Of a DNA stretch of 64,000 nucleotides, positions 57,136 to 64,000 are shown piece by piece (position 1 is the first letter of the stretch; every line of letters begins with the position of its first letter). The DNA is taken from positions 1 to 64,000 of the forward strand of contig NZ_CP077604.1 of the NCBI RefSeq assembly GCF_019048865.1, read 5' to 3'. The translations under genes and the position numbers were made by a program. The notes beneath the pieces are model-generated. The model did not search any database. It saw only the letters and a list, made by a program, of their open reading frames with translations, and was not told where the DNA came from. This DNA comes from Aquihabitans sp. G128 (GTDB lineage: Bacteria; Actinomycetota; Acidimicrobiia; Acidimicrobiales; Iamiaceae).

Positions 57136-57909
57136 TCACTTCGATGCGGCTGCAGCCACCTTGCGCCAGATCGGGCGGGGCAGGAAGCGGAACGCTGTGA
57201 AGATCGGGGCCAGCTTGGCGGGCGACCACACGGTGTGGCTGCCCTTCTTGATGGCGGCGACGACGTCGACCGCAACCGCCTCTGGGGTGGTCTCCATGGG
57301 CCCCTTGCCCAGGTGGGCCGTCATCTGGGTGCGCACGAAGCCGGGTCGGACCACGAGCACCGATGCGCCCGAGCCCTCGAGCCGGTCGCCGAGGCCCTGG
57401 GCGAAGGCGTCGAGCCCCGCCTTGGTGGAGCCGTAGACGAAGTTGTCGGCCCGGGCCCGCATGGCCGCCACGGAGGTGATGACCACCAGCGTGCCGTGGC
57501 CCTGGGCCTTGAGGTGCTTGGCCACGGCCAGGCTCGACGACACCCCGCCGGCGTAGTTGACGATCGCCGCATCGGCGGCGGCCTTGGGGTCGTCGTCGAA
57601 GGCGGCCTGGTCGCCCAGCACGCCGAAGGCCGAGATCACGACGTCGAGGTCCGGGTGGGCGGCCCACACGTCGTCGACGATCTGCTCGTGGCTGGCGGTG
57701 TCGGCGGCGTCGAAGGCCACGATCTCGACGGTGGTGGCACCAGCGGCGCGGAGCTTGTCGGCGACGGGACCGAGCTTGGCGGGGTCCCGTCCGGCGAGCA
57801 CCACGGTCTTGCACCGCTCCGATGCGAGCAGCTCGACGGTGGCGGTGGCGATCTCCGAGCCGCCGCCGAGGACGAGGGCGGACTGGACGGCGCCGAGGGC
57901 GTCTCGCAT
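57136..57909 (-). CDS. dprE2: Decaprenylphosphoryl-2-keto-beta-D-erythro-pentose reductase DprE2
   Basis: A 257-residue SDR that reduces the keto product of DprE1 to decaprenylphosphoryl-arabinose. The cofactor motif is unusual, ALVLGGGSEIATATVELL, as in known DprE2 proteins. The catalytic Ser is in VITSVAAMRARADN and the Tyr/Lys pair in FVYGSTKAGLDAF. The C terminus HTVWSPAKLAPIFTAFRFLP and PRPIWRK match DprE2 ends. In mycobacteria it lies beside dprE1, but here it is about 8 kb away from dprE1, upstream of gabT. The ATG at 57909 fits the family N terminus. Confidence 0.9.
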   Translation of the reverse strand: MRDALGAVQSALVLGGGSEIATATVELLASERCKTVVLAGRDPAKLGPVADKLRAAGATTVEIVAFDAADTASHEQIVDDVWAAHPDLDVVISAFGVLGDQAAFDDDPKAAADAAIVNYAGGVSSSLAVAKHLKAQGHGTLVVITSVAAMRARADNFVYGSTKAGLDAFAQGLGDRLEGSGASVLVVRPGFVRTQMTAHLGKGPMETTPEAVAVDVVAAIKKGSHTVWSPAKLAPIFTAFRFLPRPIWRKVAAAASK

Positions 57910-57986
57910 GGCGTGGGTGCTCCGGGGACGAGGGTGGACGGTCGTCCAGCATGGCACGGGGCTTCGGCGCGCCGAGGCGCCGTCGG

Positions 57987-57992
57987 TAGCCT
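57987..57992 (+). promoter_or_regulatory. -10 box (TAGCCT) before the 29-residue gene
   Basis: TAGCCT ends 9 bases before the ATG at 58002, a spacing similar to the other near-leaderless starts here. Confidence 0.4.
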
Positions 57993-58001
57993 GGGCCGAC
58001 C

Positions 58002-58091
58002 ATGAGCACCCGCAAGCTGATCCTCGCCGCCCTGCTGTGCGGCATGGCCATCCTCGTGGCCTTCACCCTGCAGTTGCTGCTGATGGGCTGA
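58002..58091 (+). CDS. 29-residue single-helix membrane peptide
   Basis: A very short gene. After MSTRK the protein is one hydrophobic helix (LILAALLCGMAILVAFTLQL) ending LLMG. A promoter-like TAGCCT lies just upstream and dprE2 is divergent from it. The positive N terminus and helix fit a small membrane peptide with the N terminus inside. It could also be the shortened start of a longer protein with an uncorrected frame error, although no continuation is obvious before the sulfite-oxidase-like gene. Function unknown. Confidence 0.4.
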   Translation: MSTRKLILAALLCGMAILVAFTLQLLLMG

Positions 58092-58181
58092 CCCCCGACC
58101 CGACCGGCAGCAGGTTACGAGGCGCAGAACTTCGAGCCGACCGCCGTCCGTGGCCCTCCTCGGGTCCGTACCGTCGGGGTG

Positions 58182-59790
58182 GTGAGCATCGACCAGACCG
58201 AGCGGCCCGAGGCGCCGAGCGCATCGGAGCGGGCCCTGCCGCGTCGCAGCCGGTCCCGGGACGCCCTCGCCGGCTTCCTCGGGGCGGCCACGGCGCTCGT
58301 CGCCATCGAGATCGTGACCCTGTTCGACGCCACGGGCCGATCGGTCACCGAGACCGTGCAGAACGAGTTCATCTCGCGGTTCGCCGGCTCCCTGAAGGAG
58401 ACCGCGGTCTCGCTGTTCGGCACGAACGACAAGGCCGCCCTCCAGGTCGGCACCGCCATCGTCGTGGTGCTCCTCGGCTCGCTGCTCGCAGCTCTGGCCG
58501 GGCGCCGGAGCGCCGTCGTGGCCGGGGGGTTCTCGGCGTTCGCCCTCCTGGGCATCGTCGTGGCCCTCGGCGATCCGCTCGCCTCCCACCCCGTCGCGGT
58601 GGTCGCCGCCGTGCTGGGCGCGGTGGCCGGCATCGCCGCCACGCTCGGCCTCGAGCACTGGTGGCACGGCGAGGGCCCCTCCTTCGTCACGAGCGCCCCG
58701 GCGGCCCGGGCTGCCGCGGCGGACGGGGCGCCGTCGCGGCGCACGGTGCTGACCTCGGGCGGGGCCACCGCCCTCCTGCTCCTGCTGGGCACCGGCTTGG
58801 CGCGGGGCGCGCCGCTCCTACCGGTCGGCGGCCACCGCCGTGAAGAAGGCGATCCCGAAGCCCGTCCGCACGGTTCCCGTGCCGGCCACCCAGCCCTTCG
58901 AGGTCGACGGGATCAGCCCGTACGTGACGCCGACGAAGGACTTCTACCGGATCGACACCGCGCTCCCGGCCCCGATCGTCGACGCCGCGAGCTGGCGGCT
59001 CCGCATCTCCGGCATGGTCGACAAGGAGGTCACGGTCACCTACGACGACCTCCTCGCCCGCAAGCTCGTCGAGGTCCCGATCACCATTCAATGCGTGTCG
59101 AACTACGTGGGCGGCGACCTCATCGGCACCGCCCGCTGGACCGGGGTGCCCCTCAAGGAACTGCTCGAGGAGGCCGGGGTCCAGCCGGGCGCCACGCAGA
59201 TCATGGGCGAGTCCGTCGACGGCTTCACCGCCGGCTTCCCGGTCGAGGCGGGCCTGGACGGCCGCGACAGCCTCCTCGCCGTGGGCATGAACGGCCACCC
59301 GCTGCCCACCGAGCACGGGTTCCCGGCCCGCCTGATCATCCCGGGCCTCTACGGCTACGTGTCGGCCACCAAGTGGATCACCGAGATCCGCCTGACGACC
59401 TTCGAGGAGGAGCAGGGCTACTGGGTGCCGCTGGGCTGGTCGGCCAAGGGCCCCATCAAGCTCCAGTCGCGCATCGACGTCCCCCGCGACGGCGCCTCCG
59501 TGGCCGCCGGACGCCAGGCCGTGGGCGGGGTGGCCTGGGCGCCGCACACCGGGGTCAAGGCCGTCCAGGTCAAGGTCGACGACGGGGGGTGGCAGGACGC
59601 CGAGCTCGGCACCGTCGCGTCGATCGACACCTGGGTGCAGTGGCGCTACGAGTGGGACGCCACCGCCGGGCAGCACGAGCTCGCCGTCCGGGCCGTCGAC
59701 GCCGATGGCCACGTGCAGACCGCAGCCTTCGCCGACCCGGCCCCGAACGGGGCGACGGGGCACCACACCATCGACGTCCAGGTGGGCTGA
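58182..59790 (+). CDS. Membrane-anchored molybdopterin oxidoreductase, sulfite-oxidase family (frameshift)
   Basis: A protein of about 535 residues. The N-terminal 200 residues hold four hydrophobic segments (for example ALAGFLGAATALVAIEIVTL and GTAIVVVLLGSLLAALAG), and another follows at TALLLLLGTGLARG. A frame change near 58805 leads into the molybdenum-cofactor domain: TPTKDFYRIDTALPAP, then ITIQCVSNYVGGDLIGTARW with the Mo-ligand cysteine, WTGVPLKELLEEAGV and GLYGYVSATKWITEIR. The C-terminal dimerisation domain (GVAWAPHTGVKAVQVKVDDG) follows. The catalytic part would face outside the cell. Substrate unknown; relatives oxidise sulfite or reduce sulfoxides. The start may be GTG 58179 or 58182. 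Confidence 0.87.
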
Positions 59791-59821
59791 CCAGGCCGAT
59801 CGGGGCGGGCGGCCTGATCGG

Positions 59822-59827
59822 TAGGGT
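59822..59827 (+). promoter_or_regulatory. -10 box (TAGGGT) upstream of lpd
   Basis: TAGGGT lies 72 bases before the GTG within GTAGGGTGGACCAC, an identical stretch to that at 37562. The shared 14 bases suggest a common promoter element. Confidence 0.45.
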
Positions 59828-59899
59828 GGACCACGAAGGTCGGTGGAACGAGCCACCGACGGGGCCGGCGCAGCCGTCGGTCCAGATGAGAGGACCACC

Positions 59900-61318
59900 G
59901 TGAGCGACGACGCTGCCCCCGCGACCCACTTCGACGTGATCGTGATCGGGGGCGGGCCCGCCGGCTACGGCGCCGCCCTCTACGGCTCGGCCGCCGGGCT
60001 GAACATCGCCGTGGTCGAGAAGGACAAGGTCGGCGGCACCTGCCTGCACCGGGGCTGCATCCCGGCCAAGGAGCTGCTCGAGACCGCCCACGTGTACCGC
60101 ACCGTGAGCGAGGCCTCGAAGTTCGGCATCGAGTCCTCGGCCCCCACCATCGAGTTCGGCACCACCATGGAGCGCAAGAACACCGTGGTCGACACGCTGT
60201 TCAAGGGCCTCTCCGGCCTGCTCAAGAACCGGAAGGTCACCGTCTTCGCCGGCACCGGCACGCTGCGGGCCGACCGGGGCGTCCACGTGGTGGGCAACGA
60301 CGGCGAGACCGCCGACATCACCGCCGACGCCGTCATCCTGGCCGCCGGTTCGGTGCCCCGCTCCATCCCCGGCTTCGACGTCGACGGGAAGGTCGTGCTC
60401 ACCTCCGACGAGGTCTTCGAGCTCACCGAGCTGCCGAAGAAGGTGGCGGTGATCGGTGGCGGCGCCATCGGCTGCGAGTTCGCCTCCATGCTCAGCGACC
60501 TGGGCTCGGAGGTCACCATCCTCGAGGCCCTGCCGCAGATCCTGCCGGGCGTCGACAAGGACGTGGTCAACACCGTCCTGCGCTCGTTCAAGGGCCGCAA
60601 GCTCGACGTGAAGACCGGCGTGAAGGTGGCCGGCCACAGCGCCGGCTCCTCGGGCACCACCGTGCACGTCGAGGGCGGCGACGACCTCGAGGTCGACGCC
60701 GTGGTCGTCTCGGTGGGCCGCCGCCCGCTGTCGGACAGCCTCGGCCTGGACGGCACCGGCGTCACCGTGACCGATCGCGGCTTCGTCGAGGTCGACGAGC
60801 TGTGCCGCACCTCCGTCGACGGCGTCTGGGCGGTCGGCGACCTCATCGCCACCCCCGGCCTCGCGCACGTGGGCTACGCCGAGGCCATCCTCGTCATCAA
60901 GCAGCTCCTGGGCGAGGAGGCCATCCCGGTCGACTACGGCAAGGTCGCCTGGTGCATCTACTCCAAGCCCGAGGTGGCCTTCGTCGGCCTCTCGGAGCAG
61001 GCCGCCCGTGACGCCGGCCACGACGTCGTGGTGGCCAAGCACCGCTGGGGCGGCAACAGCCGGGCCCTGATCGTCGGCGACACCGAGGGCGTGGTGAAGA
61101 TCATCGCCGAGAAGCGCGAGGACGGCACCGGCGGGCAGGTCCTGGGCGTGCACATGTCCGGTCCCTGGGTGACCGAGCAGCTCGGCCAGGCGTACCTGGG
61201 CGTGAACTGGGAGGCCACCGTCGACGACATCGCCCACTTCATCCAGCCCCACCCCTCCCTGTCGGAGACCTTCGGCGAAGCCGTCCTGTCCCTGACGGGC
61301 CGCAGCCTCAACGGCTGA
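59900..61318 (+). CDS. lpdA: Dihydrolipoyl dehydrogenase
   Basis: A 472-residue flavoenzyme (E3) that reoxidises the lipoyl arms of 2-oxoacid dehydrogenase complexes and makes NADH. The FAD motif is VIVIGGGPAGYGAALYGSAA. The redox disulfide is C48 and C53 in GGTCLHRGCIPAKEL, the NAD motif VAVIGGGAIGCEFASMLSDL, and the catalytic His-Glu pair in QPHPSLSETFGE. The GTG at 59900 follows GAGAGG. It precedes the E2 gene by 82 bases, and the LipB-LipA gene comes next, so lipoyl attachment and use are encoded together. Confidence 0.95.
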   Translation: MSDDAAPATHFDVIVIGGGPAGYGAALYGSAAGLNIAVVEKDKVGGTCLHRGCIPAKELLETAHVYRTVSEASKFGIESSAPTIEFGTTMERKNTVVDTLFKGLSGLLKNRKVTVFAGTGTLRADRGVHVVGNDGETADITADAVILAAGSVPRSIPGFDVDGKVVLTSDEVFELTELPKKVAVIGGGAIGCEFASMLSDLGSEVTILEALPQILPGVDKDVVNTVLRSFKGRKLDVKTGVKVAGHSAGSSGTTVHVEGGDDLEVDAVVVSVGRRPLSDSLGLDGTGVTVTDRGFVEVDELCRTSVDGVWAVGDLIATPGLAHVGYAEAILVIKQLLGEEAIPVDYGKVAWCIYSKPEVAFVGLSEQAARDAGHDVVVAKHRWGGNSRALIVGDTEGVVKIIAEKREDGTGGQVLGVHMSGPWVTEQLGQAYLGVNWEATVDDIAHFIQPHPSLSETFGEAVLSLTGRSLNG

Positions 61319-61400
61319 GCGGCCACCCGGCAGCCCCGGCGGCCGAGCAACTAGAACGAACCCACCCCCGAAACCTGCACCAGAAAGCGAGCGGCGCACC

Positions 61401-62846
61401 ATGGCCGACATCGAGCTCCCCCAGTTGGGCGAGAGCGTCACCGAAGGCACCATCACGCGGTGGTTCAAGGCGATCGGCGACCAGGTCGCCGAAGACGAGC
61501 CCCTGTTCGAGGTGTCCACCGACAAGGTCGACTCCGAGGTCCCCTCGCCGTCGAGCGGCTACCTGGCCGAGATCCTGGTCGAAGAGGGTGACACCGTCGA
61601 CGTCGGCACCAAGATCGCCGTCCTGTCCGACGGTCCTCCCGGGGGTGGCGACGGCGGCGGCGAGGCCGAGGCCCCCGCCGAGGAGCCGGCGGCCGAGCCC
61701 GAGGCGAAGGCCGAGGAGGCCGTCGACGAGGAGCCCGCACCGGCCGCCGAGACCGAGGCCGCCGAGCCGGAGCCTGCTGCGGCGCCCGAGCCGGAGCCCG
61801 CGCCCGAGCCCGCCAAGGCCGAGGCCCCCGCCGCTCCGGCCGAGCCCGCCGCTCCGGCCGGCGATGCCCCGCTCCTCTCGCCGGTCGTGCGGCGGCTGCT
61901 CGACGAGGCGGGCGTGCCGGCCTCCGACGTGACCGGCACCGGCATCGGTGGCCGCATCACCCGCGCCGACGTCGAGGGGCACCTCCGCGACCAGCCGGCC
62001 GCCAAGGCCGCCCCGGCTCCGGCTGCTCCCGCCGCCAAGGCCGCACCGGCCGCCGCCCCCGCCGCCGCCAAGGCCTCGCCCGCGCCGGCCACCGCCCGCA
62101 TCGCTGCCGCCTCGGCGGCGGCCGTCGGCACCGACAACGCCGTCCCGCTCAACAAGATCCGCAAGATCACCGCCGAGCACATGGTGCGCTCGTTGGAGAC
62201 CTCGGCCCACGCCTACGTGAGCACCGAGGTCGACTTCGAAGCGGTCGAGCGGGTCCGCAAGGCCAACAAGGACCAGTTCAAGGCCGACGAGGGCGTGTCG
62301 CTGACCTACCTGCCGTTCGTGGGCCGGGCCCTGGTGGACGCCCTCGCGGAGTTCCCGCAGGTCAACGCCTCCATGGGCGACGACGCCACCCAGCTCGTGG
62401 TCCACGGCAGCGTGAACCTGGGCATCGCGGTGGACCTCGACCACGAGGGCCTCATCGTCCCGGTGATCCACGAGGCCCAGGACCAGCGCCTGCGAGCCAT
62501 CGCCCGCCACGTGGCCGAGCTGGCCTCGAAGGCGAAGTCGAAGGGCCTCACCGCCGATGACATCACCGGCGGCACCGTCACCATCACCAACGTCGGCAGC
62601 ACCGGCAACGCCTTCCTGCTGCCGATCATCAACCAGCCCCAGGTGATGATCCTGGCCACCGACGGCATCAAGCGGAAGCCGGTGGTGGTGGTCGACGCCG
62701 ACGGCGACGAGTCCATCGCCATCCACTCGGTGGGCAACCTCACCCTGGGCTGGGACCACCGGGCCTTCGACGGCGCCTACGCGGCGCAGTTCCTCGCCCG
62801 GGTCCGCGAGATCCTCGAGACCCGCGACTGGGCCGCCGAGCTGTAG
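61401..62846 (+). CDS. Dihydrolipoamide acyltransferase (E2) of a 2-oxoacid dehydrogenase
   Basis: A 481-residue E2. Residues 1-80 form one lipoyl domain with the modified lysine K42 in [13 protein letters not shown] long Glu/Pro/Ala linker is followed by the E3-binding domain ([20 protein letters not shown] then [17 protein letters not shown]), a second Ala/Pro linker, and the catalytic domain ending with the active-site DHRAFDG at 452-458. The naming is open between succinyl- and acetyl-transferring E2. In Actinomycetota one E2 often serves both pyruvate and 2-oxoglutarate branches with AceE, as could be the case here. It lies between lpd and lipB-lipA. Confidence 0.95.
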   Translation: MADIELPQLGESVTEGTITRWFKAIGDQVAEDEPLFEVSTDKVDSEVPSPSSGYLAEILVEEGDTVDVGTKIAVLSDGPPGGGDGGGEAEAPAEEPAAEPEAKAEEAVDEEPAPAAETEAAEPEPAAAPEPEPAPEPAKAEAPAAPAEPAAPAGDAPLLSPVVRRLLDEAGVPASDVTGTGIGGRITRADVEGHLRDQPAAKAAPAPAAPAAKAAPAAAPAAAKASPAPATARIAAASAAAVGTDNAVPLNKIRKITAEHMVRSLETSAHAYVSTEVDFEAVERVRKANKDQFKADEGVSLTYLPFVGRALVDALAEFPQVNASMGDDATQLVVHGSVNLGIAVDLDHEGLIVPVIHEAQDQRLRAIARHVAELASKAKSKGLTADDITGGTVTITNVGSTGNAFLLPIINQPQVMILATDGIKRKPVVVVDADGDESIAIHSVGNLTLGWDHRAFDGAYAAQFLARVREILETRDWAAEL

Positions 62847-62866
62847 CCGGCACCCGCCGCAACGAT

Positions 62867-62918
62867 CGAACCGGGTGGGTTCCTCGGGGCCCTCGCCCTG
62901 GGCACCCCACCCGGTTCG
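62867..62918 (+). terminator. 13-bp inverted repeat after the E2 gene
   Basis: CGAACCGGGTGGG (62867-62879) pairs perfectly with CCCACCCGGTTCG (62906-62918). The 26-base loop is GC-rich and can fold further. It lies 20 bases after the E2 stop, just before the lipB promoter. Confidence 0.65.
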
Positions 62919-62936
62919 CGCTTGGGGCGGCGCCGG

Positions 62937-62942
62937 TAGCCT
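62937..62942 (+). promoter_or_regulatory. -10 box (TAGCCT) for the LipB-LipA gene
   Basis: TAGCCT ends 7 bases before the ATG at 62950. With the terminator just upstream it suggests that lipB-lipA is transcribed separately from lpd and the E2 gene, as a leaderless mRNA. Confidence 0.5.
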
Positions 62943-62949
62943 CGGATCC

Positions 62950-64000
62950 ATGGCTCCCGACCCGACGGCACCCCGACCGCTGCACGTGCGGTGGCTGGGC
63001 ACGGTGCGCTACCAGGACGCCAACGCCCTGCAGCACGGCCTCTACGACACCGCCGTCGACGACCACCTGCTGCTGTCGGAGCACAAGCCCGTGTACACGC
63101 TCGGCGTGCGGGCCGACGAGGGGAACGTCCTGGTCGATCCGGCCTCCGTGGGCGCGGAGCTGGTCCGCACCGACCGCGGCGGTGACGTCACCTACCACGG
63201 CCCCGGCCAGCTGGTGGGCTACCCGATCCTGCACCTGCCCGGGAAGGGCGGCGGCACCAAGCCCGACTCCGCCGCCTACGTGCACGACGTCGAGCAGCTG
63301 GTCATCGACTCCCTGGCCGACCTCGGCCTCGCCGCGGACCGCCTGCCCGACTACCCCGGCGTCTGGGTGGGCGTCGGCACCGACGCCCCGCGCAAGGTCT
63401 GCGCCATCGGCGTGCGGCTGAACCGGGGACGCACGCTGCACGGCTTCGGCCTCAACGTCGATCCCGACCTCACGATGTTCAACCACATCGTCCCGTGCGG
63501 CATCCCCGACAAGGCGGTCACGTCCCTGCGGGCCGAGGGCATCGACGCGACCATGGCCGAGGTGGTCGACGTGGTGGTGGCCCGGGCCACCGAGCGGTGG
63601 GGGGCCGGCGGGGTCGATCGCCACGACGTGGTGTGGCGCCACCGCGAGAGCGACCTCGCCCCCTTCTCCCGCGGCGAGGGCGCCGGCGAGGTGGCCGGCC
63701 AGGTCAGGGCCAGCGGGCCCACCCGCGGGCGGGAGGCCACCGGCGCCGCCAAGGCCATCGACGAGCAGGCCGCCGCCGAGGGGACGTCGGTGCGCCTGCT
63801 GGGCCGCCTGGCCGATGCCGGCGTGGCCCAGGGGCTCGCCATCGGCGAGCGCAAGCCCGAGTGGATGCGGGCCAAGGCCCGCATGGGCGAGGACTACCTC
63901 CGCCTCAAGCAGACCATGCGCCAGCTGGACCTGGTCACGGTGTGCGAGGAGGCGGGCTGCCCCAACATCTACGAGTGCTGGCAGGACGGCACCGCCACCT
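62950..64000 (+). CDS. Fused octanoyltransferase LipB - lipoyl synthase LipA (3' end beyond window)
   Basis: An open frame of 350 codons without a stop to the window edge. Residues 1-220 are LipB, which moves octanoyl from acyl-carrier protein to lipoyl domains: [18 protein letters not shown], the catalytic lysine K149 in [10 protein letters not shown] and the cysteine C183 in [15 protein letters not shown] hydrophilic linker (about residues 220-280) leads to LipA, a radical-SAM enzyme that inserts sulfur: [20 protein letters not shown] and the N-terminal cluster cysteines C332, C337 and C343 in [18 protein letters not shown] inside the linker (63790) could start a separate LipA, but no stop separates the two. 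The radical-SAM core lies outside the window. Confidence 0.85.
   Translation, partial: MAPDPTAPRPLHVRWLGTVRYQDANALQHGLYDTAVDDHLLLSEHKPVYTLGVRADEGNVLVDPASVGAELVRTDRGGDVTYHGPGQLVGYPILHLPGKGGGTKPDSAAYVHDVEQLVIDSLADLGLAADRLPDYPGVWVGVGTDAPRKVCAIGVRLNRGRTLHGFGLNVDPDLTMFNHIVPCGIPDKAVTSLRAEGIDATMAEVVDVVVARATERWGAGGVDRHDVVWRHRESDLAPFSRGEGAGEVAGQVRASGPTRGREATGAAKAIDEQAAAEGTSVRLLGRLADAGVAQGLAIGERKPEWMRAKARMGEDYLRLKQTMRQLDLVTVCEEAGCPNIYECWQDGTAT

Overview
The window is about 64 kb of very GC-rich, gene-dense bacterial DNA with frequent GTG starts and TANNNT -10 boxes placed 6-8 bases before start codons. Gene content points to Actinomycetota: a homodimeric pyruvate dehydrogenase E1 (AceE), the decaprenylphosphoryl-arabinose genes (DprE1, DprE2, DPPR synthase), an F420-dependent Ddn-type reductase, SufCSU, an LPXTG protein and HhH-GPD family TIGR03252. 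The lack of mycolate genes nearby suggests a deep lineage such as Acidimicrobiia; this placement is inference. No rRNA, tRNA, CRISPR array, insertion sequence or prophage was seen, so this is ordinary chromosome.

Layout. 1-3.8 kb: branched-chain amino-acid type ABC transporter (fused ATPases, binding protein) and an ArsC-like reductase. 3.9-9.4 kb (minus): Lon, then sufU, sufS and sufC reading back from an operator-like palindrome. 9.6-16.7 kb: fused MsrA-MsrB, an M15 peptidase, an AcoR-like regulator facing a DUF779/aldehyde dehydrogenase pair, and an MBL hydrolase. 16.9-22.7 kb: PIN/Phd toxin-antitoxin pair, acyl-CoA dehydrogenase, secreted glucosaminidase, small unknowns and an alpha/beta hydrolase without its nucleophile serine. 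22.7-26.2 kb: ATP-grasp, alpha-E and transglutaminase operon. 26.2-33.6 kb: VOC protein, HhH-GPD protein, aceE, MacB-like ABC exporter, RNase HI fused to a YpsA-like SLOG domain, and a small membrane protein. 33.6-43.3 kb: hydantoinase/oxoprolinase pair, regulators, L,D-transpeptidase, SDRs, HAD hydrolase and MscL. 43.3-52 kb: cell-surface block (LPXTG protein, DUF4012 protein, CapD-like dehydratase, DprE1, DPPR synthase, nucleotide-sugar dehydrogenase). 52.2-58 kb: aldehyde dehydrogenase, saccharopine-dehydrogenase-like protein, a 0.8 kb repeat-rich gap, GabT and DprE2. 58-64 kb: sulfite-oxidase-like protein, then lpd, the lipoyl E2 and a LipB-LipA fusion cut by the window end.

Working together: AceE (27.6-30.3 kb), the E2 and Lpd form a 2-oxoacid dehydrogenase complex whose lipoyl groups would be made by the LipB-LipA protein. 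DPPR synthase, DprE1 and DprE2 are successive steps to decaprenyl-phosphoryl-arabinose and sit among other envelope genes. The aldehyde dehydrogenase at 52 kb and GabT fit amine or GABA breakdown.

Sequence quality matters. The first 6.5 kb has many frameshifts inside clearly conserved proteins, and about a dozen later genes have one to three. They fall at random places, often in C or G runs, and look like uncorrected sequencing errors, so I annotate these genes as whole and give the approximate break points.
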